Of a stretch of 64,000 nucleotides of DNA, positions 23,805 to 35,402 are shown one piece after another. The stretch spans positions 479,972,163-480,036,162 of the forward strand of contig NC_134357.1 in NCBI RefSeq assembly GCF_048569485.1. Reading direction: 5' to 3'. Under the pieces are notes generated by a model that worked only from the letters and a program-made list of their open reading frames with translations, searched no databases and had not been told where the DNA came from. The stretch comes from Anomaloglossus baeobatrachus. Its lineage: Eukaryota; Chordata; Amphibia; Anura; Aromobatidae. Each line of letters begins with the position of its first letter. The first letter of the stretch is position 1. A program made the position numbers and the translations under genes.

Positions 23805-23989
23805 TCATTGGAAAGTCAAAAGACATCAGCCAAGATCTGAGGAAGAGAATTGTGGACTTGCACAATTCTGGTTCATCATTGGCTGCAATTTCCAGATACC
23901 TGAAGGTGCCTTGTTCATCTGTACAAACAATTATATGCAAGTATAAGCAAGAAGGGAATGTCAAGCCATCATACTGCTCAGGAAGATGA
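23805..23989 (+). pseudogene. Sleeping Beauty-like transposase, amino-terminal fragment
   Basis: GKSKDISQDLRKRIVDLHNS, followed by AISRYLKVPCSSVQTI, is the paired-like DNA-binding domain of Sleeping Beauty/frog Tc1 transposases. The initiator Met before GKSK is Ile. The frame is lost after about 60 residues. A further piece at 24979-25165 (KPRTKSKDLLKMLAEAGK, then LKGHSARKKPLL) is the next part of the protein, beyond the inserted element. No catalytic residues remain. Confidence 0.88.
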
Positions 23990-24018
23990 AAGTGCTTTGG
24001 TCAGACATGTGCATATCA

Positions 24019-24966
24019 GCAACCAAACAAAGAGCCTCATGGTTATAGCTTAGAGTCTCATATGGGCAGCACCGGACCGGGTATGATATTAACCCTCCAG
24101 TGTGACCCTGAGGCAGCACACTCCAGGAGCATGTCAAAAAACAAGAGCACTAGGAGTATTGGTGCAAAAATAGAAATTTATTATAGGTATCAATAAATAA
24201 CAACAAGTTAGACAAGAGACGTTTTACAAGCAAGGTTGAGGGAATAAATACCTGGGTCCCACAGACCACACTGAAGGAACTTATGTGGAATCGATATATA
24301 AGAACTTAATCAGGCTAATCTACAGGTAATCTGAATAAATATACAATTGTGTAAGATACTGAATCTCATAGATGCCAGTAAATAAATAAAGATGATAGAT
24401 CCTGTAAATGCGTAACGCTCACTCCTCCCAGAAGAAGTGGTGATAACCGCGAAACGGCCGTCGGAGGTCCCCTCTGGTCTGGCCTGGCTCCCCTGCACCA
24501 CCACTGTACTTAGGTAAGCACTCCTCCACCTTACCTTGTGGATATGTAATGTTTATCCTGCAAACTATAATCTGCAAACATAGGTCTGCCACTACTAACT
24601 TAGTGATGGGACTCTATGAATACCCTATATGTACCTACCTAATCTAGCAACCACATGAACCAATATAGGGGCTTCTGTGAAACCAGGCTTGATTTACAGG
24701 ATCTATCATCTTTATTTATTTACTGGGATCTATGAGATTCAGTATCTTACACAATTGTATATTTATTCAGATTACCTGTAGATTAGCCTGATTAAGTTCT
24801 TATATATCGATTCCACATAAGTTCCTTCAGTGTGGTCTGTGGGACCCAGGTATTTATTCCCTCAACCTTGCTTGTAAAACATCTCTTGTCTAACTTGTTG
24901 TTATTTATTGATACCTATAATAAATGTCTATTTTTGCACCAATACTCCTAGTGCTCTTGTTTTTTG
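24019..24966 (+). mobile_element. Inverted-repeat element with hammerhead ribozyme (copy b)
   Basis: A 948-bp element is bounded by a perfect 12-bp duplication, ATGTGCATATCA (24007-24018 and 24967-24978), inside Sleeping Beauty-like transposase sequence. Arms of about 275 bp (24136-24405 and about 24694-24960) are inverted copies. The spacer carries a hammerhead motif at 24424-24467. About 115 bp of extra sequence precede the left arm, and the right end is T-rich (CTTGTTTTTTG). A long, variable target duplication fits target-primed retrotransposition, as in Penelope-like elements, and not a DNA transposon. There is no ORF. Confidence 0.82.
24424..24467 (+). ncRNA. Hammerhead ribozyme motif (b)
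   Basis: Stem I CCTCC/GGAGG (24424-24428 with 24463-24467); core CAGAAGA where CTGATGA is canonical (two changes); stem II GTGGT/ACCGC; GAAA (24451-24454); palindrome ACGGCCGT (24454-24461); C at the cleavage position. The structure is complete, but the changed core makes activity doubtful. Confidence 0.75.
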
Positions 24967-25743
24967 ATGTGCATATCAAACCAAGAACAAAATCAAAAGA
25001 CCTTCTGAAGATGCTGGCGGAAGCTGGTAAGATTGTGTAATTATCCACAGTGAAATGAGTATTGTATCAACATGGACTGAAAGGCCACTCTGCCAGGAAG
25101 AAGCCATTACTCCAAAAGAAACATAAAAAGCCAGATTAATGTTTGTAAATGCACACAGGAACAAAGACCATAATTGAATCTTGTGGAAGGATATCCAAAA
25201 TGTTTGACCAAAGTCATATAGTTTAAGGGCAATGGTACCAAATACTAATGAAACATAAGTAAACTCTTGATTTTGCAGAAAATAATAAAAATGCCTTAAA
25301 ACATTCTCTTTTTTATTATTCTGGCATTTGGGTAAATATAAATAACTTTAGCTCCTAATTGACCTAAAACGGGAAAGGTTTATTCTGATTTCATTTGAGA
25401 TAGTGAGAAAAACATCCAGATGTGTCTATTTAAATAGTGTATGTAAACTCCTGGTTTCAACTGTACCTGTAGACTAAACAATTGTCCATCTGACAAATCT
25501 TATGTTGAACTCGAGGGTCTGAGAGAATTTCGGGGATGTATTCCAAAATGTCTACTTTGGGAAACACTAAAGCTTGTTGAGGGTAGCTGCTATACCAGGC
25601 ATAGACAAGAAAGGCATTCATTTATGGGTTAAATCGGGACGTAATCTCCAACCACGTTAGACTTGGTCAGATAATCAAAGTTATACTTAATAAGTTATAC
25701 AAATTTTTAGACAGAAAAGAGGGCTGACATTGAAATCAGATGG

Positions 25744-27909
25744 TTGGAATTACCCTTCACACACCTTATGTCCGTTGCAGTGCCCCAGTACCAGATGCCC
25801 AGTCGCCACTACTTCTCAAAGAAAGGTGTGCCTGCGCTACACCAGCATGTCGCACACAAAGTCACCGCTTCCTTGAGAAACTCTGTGTGTGAGAGCGTGC
25901 ATTTCACCTCAGAAACTTGGACCAATAAGCATAGACAGGGGCGTTACATGTCGCTGACTGGGCACTGGGTAACTATGGTGAAAGATGGAGAAGAATCTGC
26001 TGTACAAGTCTTGCCATCCCCACGAGTTGTGCGTCAATCCTCTGTATGTAGAAGTTCCTCAACTGCTTCTGCCTCTTACACCCCGTCTGGGTCCTCCACC
26101 TCCGCCCAAAGCCCGTCTGGTCAGGCCACCAGCATTGTAATTGCGCACAAGGAATCCCGCACCCCTCATTACTATGCTGGCAGCAGAGCTCAACGACATC
26201 AGGCGGTCTTTAAGTTGAAATATCTGGGAAATGTGAGTCACACAGCTGACGAGTTGTGGTTAGCTCTAGAGACCGAGTTTCATCAATGGTTGTCTCCACT
26301 CAACCTGCAGCCAGGGAAGGCCGTGTGCGATAATGCTGCAAACCTGGGTGCGGCCCTTTGCCGGGGCAATGTGACACATGTGCCTTGTATGGCTCCCGTG
26401 TTGAACCTTGTTGTCCAGCAATTTTTAACCCACTATCTTGGCCTACATGGGCTTCTGCAGAGGGCATGGTCACTATGTGCTCACTTCCGCCGTTCACACG
26501 CCGCAGCTGAACGATTTGCATCGCTCCAGAAGTCTTTCGGCCTGCCGGTTCACCGCCTGAAATGTAATGTGCCGACACGCTGGAATTCGACTCTACACAT
26601 GTTGCAGTGACTGTTGCAGCATCGCCGAGCCCTGGTGCAATACGTTATGACGTATAGCCTGGGCCAACGAGATCCAGAGGTGGGGCAGATCACGCTACTG
26701 GAGTGGTCTCAGATCAAGGACCTATGCACCCTTCTGCACAGTTTCGACATGGCGGCGAAGATGTTTAACGCTGATGATGCCATTATCAGCATGACAATTC
26801 CAGTCATTTACATGCTGGAGCACACTCTAAACAGTATTCGGAGTCAGGTGGTAGGACAAGAGGAAGGGAAGGAAGTACAGGAGGATTCATATGCGGAAGG
26901 GATACCAAGATATACAAGGTCTAGACGGTCAGCAGCACCAAGGCGGCAGGCATGGGACGGTGGGGGAGAGGGATTAACAAGGGCGCATGGTAGCAGCCAA
27001 ACTGTTGAGGAAGGTGCAGGAGCCCAGGAAGAAATGGAGGACGAACTGGCGATGGGCATGGAAGACTCAGCAGATGAGGGAGACCTTGATCACATTTCTG
27101 TTGTTCGAGGTTGGGGAGAGAGGGCAGAGGAAGGAAGCATGATTCTCACCTCGCCGCCACCAACACAACAAGGACTTGGTCCTCCTGGATGCACAAGACA
27201 TTTGAGCGCCTTCTTGCTGCACTACCTACAACATGACCCTCGGATTGTCAGAATTCAAAGTAATGCTGACTACTGGGTTGCCACACTCTTAGATCCCCGC
27301 TACAAGTCGAAATTTGGCGAAATAATTCCTGCCATAGAAAGGGACGCACGTATGCAGGAGTATCAGCAGAAGCTATTACGCAATCTTAGCTCGGCTTTTC
27401 CAATAAACACCAGTGGTGCACAGAGTGAATCTCACAGTTGTAACTTGCCAACCATGGGACTGTCGAGTCATCATCACTCAAACCGTACCAGCAACACCGT
27501 ATCTGGTGGTAACAACAATTTTATCTAATTGTTTCATGAAATTTTTAGACCATCCTTTGCAAGGCCACAAGACACAAGAAGTCTGACACATAGTCAACGA
27601 CTGGAGAGGATGATACAGTAGTATCTCCAAGTGAATATCGATGCCATGACTGTGCCACTGGAGTCTTGCTCATTTTGGGCTTCCAATCTGGAAAAATGGC
27701 CTGAGCTCGCCACTTATGCCTTGGAGATCTTGTCGTGTCCCGCAGCCAGCGTTCTCTCGGAACGTGTCTTCAGTGCTGCTGGGTGTGTGCTGACAGATAA
27801 GCGCAGGCGTCTGTCCAGTGACATTGTGGACAGACTAACGTTCATCAAGATGAACAAGTCATTGATCTGCAAGGACTTTTCTACCCCTGTGTCATCTTGG
27901 GGAGTGTAA
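25744..27909 (+). pseudogene. hAT transposase, one frame with three internal stops
   Basis: The whole 722-codon stretch stays in a single frame. It is interrupted by TGA after STLHMLQ (26608), TAA at 27526 and TAG after LERMIQ (about 27619). Visible hAT parts include SETWTNKHRQGRYMSLTG, the CDNAANLGAAL block, NVPTRWNSTLHML and the carboxy-terminal dimerisation domain CPAASVLSERVFSAAG, near 27740. An acidic, low-conservation insert lies at about 26860-27120. Intact relatives cut and paste with 8-bp duplications. This copy is decayed but otherwise collinear, so it is fairly young. Confidence 0.9.
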
Positions 27910-28271
27910 GGCTATGTGCGCACGTTGCGTACTAGCCCTGCAGATATTTCTGCAGCGATCTGAAGAGCACATGTGCGCTTTAGATCGCTGCAGAAATGTC
28001 CGTAGTGAGCGCCGATTCCATGCGCTCTGCCTGCAGCTCCTGCCATAGACAGAGCAGGAGCTGCCGGCAAAGCGCAGGAAAGAAGTGACATGTCACTTCT
28101 TTTTGCGCAGCGCTTCGGCAGTAGCCGAAGCGCTGCGCTCTGAGACGCCACGTGCGCATGGCCCCTGCACAATCTCCATAGACTGTGCAGGGGACGCAGG
28201 ACGCATGCAGTTACGCTGCGCTGCAAAGCGCAGCGTAACTGCATGAATTTACGCAACGTGCGCACATAGCC
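27910..28271. mobile_element. PIF/Harbinger-like MITE in the hAT 3-prime region
   Basis: Ends GGCTATGTGCGCACGTTGCG and its inverted partner are flanked by TAA on both sides (27907-27909, 28272-28274). This is the TWA target of PIF/Harbinger. The interior is a GC-rich set of palindromic segments without an ORF. It splits the first 220-bp unit of the hAT element. Confidence 0.85.
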
Positions 28272-28933
28272 TAAAGGCTTGTGGATTTTTGATTGTGCTT
28301 TATGCAAATCAACATGTTAAGTTTGCAACTGTGGGACAATCAATGCCACTTAAGTGGTGTCTGTGGCCCAATTTTTTGAAAAAATGGAGACTGGTTGGAG
28401 TCCCCTTGCTGTGTTTTAGATGATCGTTCATCAAGATGAACAAGTCATGGATCCGCAAGGACTTTTCTACCCTTTTGTCATCCTGGGGAGAGCAAAGGCT
28501 TGTGGATTTTTGATTGTGCTTCATGCAAATCAACATGTTAAGTTTGCAACTGTGGGATAATTGATGCAACTTAAGTGGTGTCTGTGGCCCAATTTTTTGA
28601 AAAAATGGAGACTCAGGTTGGAGTCTTTTTGCTGTGTTTTACATGATTTTAGAAGGGCATGACATGCCTATATCTGTGTCTTCTCCTCCTTTTACTCTTC
28701 CAGCTCTATTCTGTCAGCATGAGTATATGTACTTGTCACTTTTCCATGTGTTTGTGGTGTCTTCTGAGTTGTTTGTCACCTTTTGGACACCTTAGAAGGT
28801 GTTTTTGTAGGTGTTTGCATGTGTTTGCTTGCCATTGTTTTCAATGGGGTTCAAAGGTGTTCGCCGAACATTCGTCGAACACACCCGCCGTTCGACGAAC
28901 CGAACTCGAACACTAGGGGGTGGCTCATCTCTA

Positions 28934-30110
28934 CTGGTCAGTTTAAGGTACACAATTTGAAGGGGTCGTAACAGTGTTTCATCAAAGTGGGCCTCCATGG
29001 ACTCTAATGTAATCAGGTCTGCAGCAGGATTCATTGTCCTTCATCTGGTGGGGGGTGGGGAGTCTTTTGTTCCTCTCTGCAGGGTATACACAATCCTGAA
29101 GACAAAGTGATAGACTGGGCTTCTGGAACATTTTATACTTTGAGCTACATATAGAATATATTTATGTGATGGGTGTGATGAGTACTTCTGCCCATCCAAG
29201 GGGCTGATCCCAGAAGAGGGAGAACAATATCATGTTTGGTCAGTGAGTTGATGCTGTGATGTGGGTGGAGGGATGAGTAGCAGTTTCTGGGAACTTTTAC
29301 AGCACTGAGAGCTGGTTACATTGATGTTATTGTTGTGTTTTATTAGAGATTGCTTGCTAGTCAGTTTAAGGCACCCAATTTGAAGAGGTTGTAACAGTGT
29401 GTCATCCTAGTTGGTCTCCATGGACTCTAATGTAAGGAGCCTGCAGTAGGATTGATTGTCCTTCATCTGGTGGGGGGTTGTGAGTATTTTATTCCTCCCT
29501 GCAAGGGGCTTTTCTAATACACAATCCTGCAGACATGGCCAGAGACTGGGCTTCTGGAACCTTTTGCATACTTGAACCTTTGGCCTTTGATTAAGGACGC
29601 TCTTTTGCGTCGGAAACGCGTCAGGGTCTTCTGAATATGGATGGACTTTTTTAACATTATGTAAAAATAAAGAAAGAAATTATTTTACGTTGGGTGTGCC
29701 GATATTTTTTTCCTCTTATTCAAGTTATAGTCCACCTGGCAGACTTCATATCGTTGCACTCCTTGGATGTGTGGTGACCTATTCCATTGGGCATGTCAAG
29801 TTTCTTCCACTTCGTCTGTTGTTGTAGGATTCATTATCATTCATCTGGTGGGGGGGTTGTGAGTATTTTATTCCTCTCTGCAAGGGGCTTTTCTAATACA
29901 CAATCCTACAGACATGGCCATAGACTGGGCTTCTGGAACCTTTTGCATACTTTGAGCTACATGTAGAACATGTTTATAGGGATGGGTGTGAGTACATCTG
30001 CCCATCCTTGGGGATGATCCCAAGAGGGGGAGAACAATAAGCCACATGTTTGGTCGGTGAGTTAGTGCTGGGTTGTGGAGGGACGAGGAGCTGTTGCTGT
30101 GGCCAGGTCC
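28934..30110. repeat. ~420-bp tandem repeat, split by a hammerhead element
   Basis: Units begin GTCAGTTTAAGG at 28937 and 29362, and a third, partial unit runs from about 29828 to 30110. Shared blocks include TTCATCTGGTGGGGGG, ACAATCCTG and GGGCTTCTGGAAC. The second unit is cut at about 29578, where a hammerhead-bearing segment follows. No coding potential is seen. Confidence 0.82.
29584..29625 (+). ncRNA. Hammerhead ribozyme motif (c)
   Basis: Partial stem I CCT/AGG; core TTGATTA (canonical CTGATGA, two changes); strong stem II GACGC/GCGTC with loop TCTTTT; GAAA (29613-29616); palindrome ACGCGT; C at the cleavage site. It sits at the start of a ~240-bp segment (to about 29827) containing AAAAATAAAG, placed inside a ~420-bp tandem repeat. 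It looks like a short, single-arm member of the hammerhead element group. Confidence 0.72.
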
Positions 30111-30159
30111 TGGTGCCCATGAATTGACTATAAAAATTTGAATCTGAATACAAGTGCTA

Positions 30160-30604
30160 CGGTTGTGATATCAATCGTCTGGATTTGGAGAACTATAATA
30201 ATTTTTGGTTGGAACTGGATAATACGCGCTATGGTTGTGATATCCGTCATCTGGAGGTGCATAAGGACTATTGTTGGCGGCTGGAGCTGGATACAAGCAC
30301 TATGGTTGCATTATCCATCATATGGAGGAACATAAGGACTATTGTTGCTGTCTGGAGCTGCTGGATAATACTCGCTATGGCTGTGATATCCATCATCTGG
30401 AAGAGCATAGGACTATTGTTGACAGCTGGAGCTGGATTCACACGCTATGGTTGTGATATCCGTCATCTGGAGGAGCATAACGACTTTTGTTGCCGTCTGG
30501 AGATGGATACACGAGCTATTGTTGTGATATCCGTCATCTGGATAAGCATAAGGACTATGGTTGCTGCAGGATCGTCTACGGAAGAAATAAAAATTGTTGC
30601 TTAA
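30160..30604. repeat. ~72-bp minisatellite, about six units
   Basis: Units of 71-72 bp with GGTTGTGATATCCGTCATC and GGACTATTGTTG lie between 30160 and 30604. An open frame of 139 codons crosses them (30185-30604). Some units would encode a 24-residue YGCDIRHLEEHKD-type repeat, but single-base length changes move other units out of that frame. I treat it as a minisatellite and not as a gene. Confidence 0.85.
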
Positions 30605-31599
30605 TTTACCTGCCTAGGTGATTAATACAACCCACAACCTCAGATCTTCACTTTCTGTTTGAAAAGACATGGAAAAAAAACAGACCAAAGATGTGTGGAC
30701 GTATCATCAAGCACTAAGATGTTAGTCTAAGCACACAAAAGATTTTTTCTGTTATTAATCCTATGAAGATTTTTTCAGGAGGTTGCTGCAAGTCGCTGCT
30801 ATTCATCTCTAAGCAACCATGTGTAATCGAGTTATTGCACTCCTACTCAAGAAGCTGCGGAATAATAGAGCACACTCACATCATCGTGCAGGACGACATC
30901 TTTAAACCCCATTACTGCTCACATAATTCCTTTTTATAAAGCAGCGATCTCCCACGCTTAGAAAACACTTTAAAGTGTACTTGTATTACTAACCTAGAAA
31001 CTAACGGTAAGAAAGTCATCTTTCCCTGAATAAATGTGCTTCATCTATTCAATCTGCTGTGGAATCACTGCCTGCGATTAGTGCAGCTACCATTTAGGAT
31101 GGAAGGCAGTGCCAGCAAACTAGGGTATTTTTAAGATTACGTTCCCAAAGTATTTTTTTATGCATTTTTTGAGTGGATCAGCTCCAAAATCTTCCTGAAA
31201 AATGTTTGAAAAATTCTTCTTATTAGTGCTCGTTCACCCATATGTATTTTTGGACTGAGTGCTATCCGTCAAATTATCGGATTGCTCTGAGACCAATGTA
31301 ATTCAAGAGGCAATGCACGTCCAATTCTTTCCTCAGACAAAGAGGTCCGAGGAAATAAATCACTTACCTCCGTAAACCTGTAGCACGGCGTGGTAGTTGT
31401 GTTGGTCAGGTAGTCGTATGCCGCTCCCCAACACACTACATGAAGATAGAGGTCCTGGCTGGATGTCTGGATTTTCACTAGTGGGGTGGTACGCCCTGGC
31501 AGGCTGTATGCTGCCATTTACTTCAGCTGGCCAGGACCAGATGTTAATCTGTTCAGGAAAGAAGACCACCAGTTCTTTAAAAACAACTAAATAGACTTA
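30605..31599. other. No gene or known repeat seen
   Basis: Unassigned sequence. An open stretch near 31360-31590 exists in several frames but carries no motif I recognise. Confidence 0.45.
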
Positions 31600-31712
31600 A
31601 GGTGGCTTTACACGCTACGAGATCGCTAAAGCGATCTCGTTGGGGTCATGGAATTTGTGACGCACATCCGGCCGATGTGAGATCAGCGAGATCGCAGCGT
31701 GTAAAGCGGCCT
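31600..31712. mobile_element. Short PIF/Harbinger-like MITE
   Basis: A 113-bp element with ends AGGTGGCTTTACACGCTACG and the inverted CGCAGCGTGTAAAGCGGCCT, flanked by TTA on both sides (31597-31599, 31713-31715). The interior repeats GCGATCTCG/CGAGATCGC, so the whole element is nearly a hairpin. Confidence 0.82.
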
Positions 31713-31715
31713 TTA

Positions 31716-32561
31716 CACTAGTTAACCCCTTCAGTGGACACCACAATAAAACCTATGCTTTCTCATCATATTGCCAAAAAATTGAACAAAACGTTGCCAA
31801 AGAGTTGCATGTAAATAAAAATAGTTTCAATGAAAATGTCCTATTGCTCACAATAAACCAATAAAAACACCAATTCATCCCACAAAAAAAATAAGAGTTC
31901 ATATGACTTTCAGAACAAAAATAAAGAAACTATAGCCTTCAAAATTCGTAGATGCAAAAAAAACGTTATTTTGTAAAAAAAAAAAAAGTCTTTTAATGTG
32001 ATAGTAGCCAAACCTAAAAAAAACCCTAGATAAACATGGTATCGCTGTAATCGTACTAACCTAAGGAATAAAGCCGCCTAATCACTTATAGTGATTAGTG
32101 TAATAGTGCAAAAAATAGTAATAAAGCCATTTCTTCAACTGCTGTTGATTTATTCATTCTGCCTCCCAAAGATCGCGGCTCACATTTATCCTGTGTTTGC
32201 ACTCTACGCTGAGCACTTACACCATAAATTATGTATGGATCGCTAATAAACATGATTCAGACAAAATTCCCAATGGAAAATTTCCTGTAATGAAGCAGAG
32301 GGGTTACTTTGTACTGGCCTGTGGTCCGGAGGTGTCCATCTTTTCACGTATCTCTTTAGGTGCGCATAAAAGTGCGGTCAGCAGCAGTTTTGTGCACCTT
32401 TAAAGAGACGGACACAGGTATTTTTTGTCACAAAGACTCGTCCAAGTCACTTCAAATGTAGTGTGGTCCTTAAAAAAATGGTTTGGTATGTTTTGTTGAA
32501 ACAATGAGAAGTTGCAGATAATCTTTTAACCCTTCTAACTCCCTAACAAAAAAAAGTTTTA
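31716..32561. other. AT-rich sequence without a gene
   Basis: Many A-runs, and a phrase GATAAACATGGTATCGCTGT that I suspect is part of an interspersed repeat. Nothing can be named with confidence. Confidence 0.4.
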
Positions 32562-32601
32562 GGCACTGAATAAGGATCATATCGGTCAGAAACGTGCTGC
32601 C
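32562..32601 (+). ncRNA. Hammerhead ribozyme motif (d), degenerate
   Basis: Stem I GGCA/TGCC; core CTGAATA (two changes); stem II GATC/GGTC with loop ATATC; GAAA; then ACGTGC where the others have ACGCGT. About 155 bp of A/T-rich sequence with AATAAATGGATTTTATTTT follow (to about 32757), like the tails of the other copies. Probably decayed. Confidence 0.6.
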
Positions 32602-32775
32602 TTTTGTGTTTATTCCACATGCTCTTTACCTACTGTGCCTTTTTGATTGCTTCTGGTTTTTTTCATCATGATTGAATAAATGGATTTTATTTTAGAATTG
32701 TTTGGATAACTTTTGTGCCATTTTTTTTTCTACAATTATTTTTGTTTAACTTATCAACAGCACCTCACACTTACG

Positions 32776-32843
32776 AGGTTTCAAGCAGGTTGTTTACAGA
32801 CAGAAGTGGCTACTGAGCTTAAAGTGTCACAGAGTGTCATTAG
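32776..32843 (+). pseudogene. Tc1-like transposase fragment, left of the 17-kb insertion
   Basis: It reads FQAGCLQTEVATELKVSQSV and then IS, the helix-turn-helix part of a common vertebrate Tc1-like transposase. The frame resumes at 49825 after the inserted unit, with the last 8 bp (GTCATTAG) duplicated. Confidence 0.8.
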
Positions 32844-33535
32844 TAATGTTGAGCCACCCCCCTAGTGTTCGAGCTCGGTTTGGTTCGTCGAACGGCGGCC
32901 TAGTTCGGCGAACATTCGACGAACACCTTCGAACCCCATTGAAAACAATGGCACACAAACACATATAAACACATTATACATGTACACATACAGTTAATAA
33001 ACATTGCTATTACACTTACAGGTCCCTGCAACGTGTCCTGCACTCTGTCTCCCGCCGCTTTTCCTTCCAATCATCGCTGCGCCCTCCTGGTAACCAGCAC
33101 TGATGATAGGACCTTCCGTGACTTCGTCATAGCATGTGACCAGTCACGTGTGTATTATCTCATTGGCTATAGACTGGTCACATGGCTAGACGTCATGCTA
33201 GGTCCTGTCAGTGCATCTCTCTGGTACGCGGTGCTCGTTTGAGCATCTCCGTGTACCGGCGAGATGCTTGGGCACACGCTTGGCTCCCCGTTCCTGCATG
33301 TGGGTGCTTTTTACAGAGTCAGCCCACATGCAAGGACTGGATGCCACAGCCGGTGAATAACGGAGATCACCGTTGCTATAGTAACCCGCCTGTCAGATTA
33401 CTATTTCAACGGTGGCAGCGGGGACGTCACCGCTTACAACCTGCAGCCTCTGCTCACTCACAGAGTGATTAGACTGCACGGGAGCAGCAGCGTCTTCCTC
33501 CCATGCAGTGCTGTCTGATGTAGCAGAGCTGCATG

Positions 33536-34769
33536 TGTCGCGGGCGGGGAGGAGGGTGTCAGCACACCGCGCTCGCCCCCTTCTGCTCGGGTCCGGCGGC
33601 CGCTGCTCAGTGGTGGCTCGAGCCGTAGGCCGGATCCCGGGGGTTTCTCGAGCGGCACTCCTCGCCCGTGAGTGAAAGGGGTTTGTTGGGTGTGGGGATT
33701 GTTATAGTTCGTGACGCCACCCACGGTTGTGGTGATTGCACCACCGCTGCTCTGGATGGGGATCCCGGGGATGGTGATGGGGAGCAGCCAGGTGTTGTGT
33801 TGCCCCTCCGTGGGTAGGGGTTGGTGATCCCGGGGCCCGGTGATGGGTTGTGAGGTGCGGGGCCTGGTGGGCGCAGGGACGCGGGGGCAGCGCTGTGCCT
33901 TGCGGCACTGTGGTACTCACTCAGCCTGAGACACGGACACAGTTTGTACGGTAAACCAAACGGCTGGTAGGACGGTCCCACAGACGGCTGCACCTGCACT
34001 CCCGGTAGTTGACGGTGATGTCCCTCTTCCTTGCACCTATGGTTGACTTGTGGTAGCGGTGGATTCCCTCCGGTTACCCGCTCCCCGACTACAATCTGGG
34101 CCGGAGGAGCTCTACACTTTGCCCGCAGGCGCTGGCCCTGAGAAACTGGTGCCTTGGCGGTGGCGGTGTCTCTCTTGTACAGGTTGAGCTGTTGCCTTCA
34201 ATCGGGACTTGGTTGCTGGGGGATCTACGTCCCCTTCACTGACGGATTCGGCAAATTTGGCGACTCCTAGCCTTGCCGGGGTCCGAGAGGCCCCTGCCCT
34301 GGTGCTGACTGTCCTTCGGAACACTGCTCCAGACCACCGGGCACACAGCCAACGGGGTCCTTCCAGGAACTTCCAAACGGTCCCACTCCAGACGGTCACC
34401 GCCGTCGCTGACCTTGCTGATCTGGCCCTACACAAAGCTGGACCCTTCAGGCTTTCCTTCCTTCTTGTCACCTCACTTGCTTTCCTCCTTTTCCACTTTT
34501 CTACTTTCACTTGGTTGTTTACTCCTTTCTAGCCCTCAGCTAGACTTCACTCTTCCCCTGCCCGGGGCTATCTGCCTGGTCCTTCCTGCCTCCAGCACTG
34601 TGACCTCCTTGGTGGGCGGAGCCAACCGCCTGGCCCACCCCCTGGTGTGAATCATCAGCCTCTGGAGGAAGGCAACAAGGATTTGTAGTTTAGCTGTGAT
34701 GTGCCTACCTGGAGTGTGGGGTGTGGTGGTGTTGTGACCTGTGACCCCTGGCTTGCCCAGGGCGTCACA
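33536..34769 (-). repeat. Downstream (3-prime) LTR of the cold-shock-domain element
   Basis: On the minus strand it opens TGTGACGCCCTGGGCAAGCC and ends CCCGCCCGCGACA. It is nearly identical to 36784-38017. The purine tract lies immediately upstream on the minus strand, at 34770-34780. Several long open frames inside are by-products of the GC-rich sequence. Confidence 0.93.
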
Positions 34770-35402
34770 TTCCCCCTTAGCAAAATGCAGACCGTCCGCG
34801 GGCTGCCGTCCTACACCGGTTTTATTTTTCTGAAAAAGATAACATTTGGTAATTAACATATAACATTTTTAATAACTCTTCCCAAGACGGGAGGCACATT
34901 TCTTAAACGTTGCAACGGTTTACGGTTACGGTTTCCGCTCTCTCCCACCCAAGCAACCTGGCCCTGATGCTGCCCCTAAAGCCCAGGCAGCACCCCTTGA
35001 CCCACAGTCCAGCACAAGTTACCCGAGCGGGATATGTCCTTCCCCTCCAGAGGGTAGCCACCGGTTCCTTTGGTGGCTGGGCCCTAGCCTGCTCTGCTCA
35101 GGGCCCTCCCTCCAACCTGCCTCTCCGGAGGCGGCATTGCAGAAAACAGTAACGGTAACCAACATATTTACAAGCCACTAACGTCTGTGGTTGCCCTGCA
35201 AGTTCACGGGCTTGTCCATGGATAGTTCCCATGCATTTTTAAACGGTCCACACGGGGACAACGGTGCCGGCTCCTGCCGGTTGCAAATCACAACAGATAA
35301 TCTAGTGAAAACTCGGTAATCATCATTTTCATTTTTCAAAACTTTTAAACAACAAACAAACAGGTGGTCCCCATGGGGACGGTGCTACGGGCATCCGCTG
35401 CC

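Larger units (their letters stand above)
23433..25463 (+). mobile_element. Sleeping Beauty-like Tc1 element, split by an insertion
   Basis: The ends are CAGCTGAAACTAGAAGTTTA and the complement CTCCTGGTTTCAACTG, each next to TA. TTTACATACACTA is repeated inside (23635), as in the IR/DR structure of Sleeping Beauty-type elements. Transposase pieces on the plus strand lie at about 23805-23989 and 24979-25165, separated by a 948-bp hammerhead element with a 12-bp target duplication. The second half of the transposase is gone. Confidence 0.9.
25684..28933 (+). mobile_element. hAT transposon, 5-prime truncated
   Basis: The transposase (25744-27909) is followed by two copies of the 220-bp 3-prime repeat, one of them split by a MITE. 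A T/G-rich segment and clustered TTCG/CGAA motifs follow, ending GCTCATCTCTA at 28933. The same family occurs at 1-1620, and its end also bounds the 17-kb unit at 32844. The amino-terminal BED zinc finger expected in this group and the 5-prime end are not seen. Clustered GTTCGACGAAC motifs near the end are likely transposase-binding sites (inference). Confidence 0.88.

Noticed and set aside
25744-27909. A domesticated hAT-derived host gene (ZBED-like)
   Set aside because: Three in-frame stops and attached 3-prime terminal repeats show an ordinary dead transposon.
33607-34532. Several proline- and serine-rich open frames in the LTRs
   Set aside because: They lie inside GC-rich LTR sequence, recur identically in the other LTR, and show no domain.
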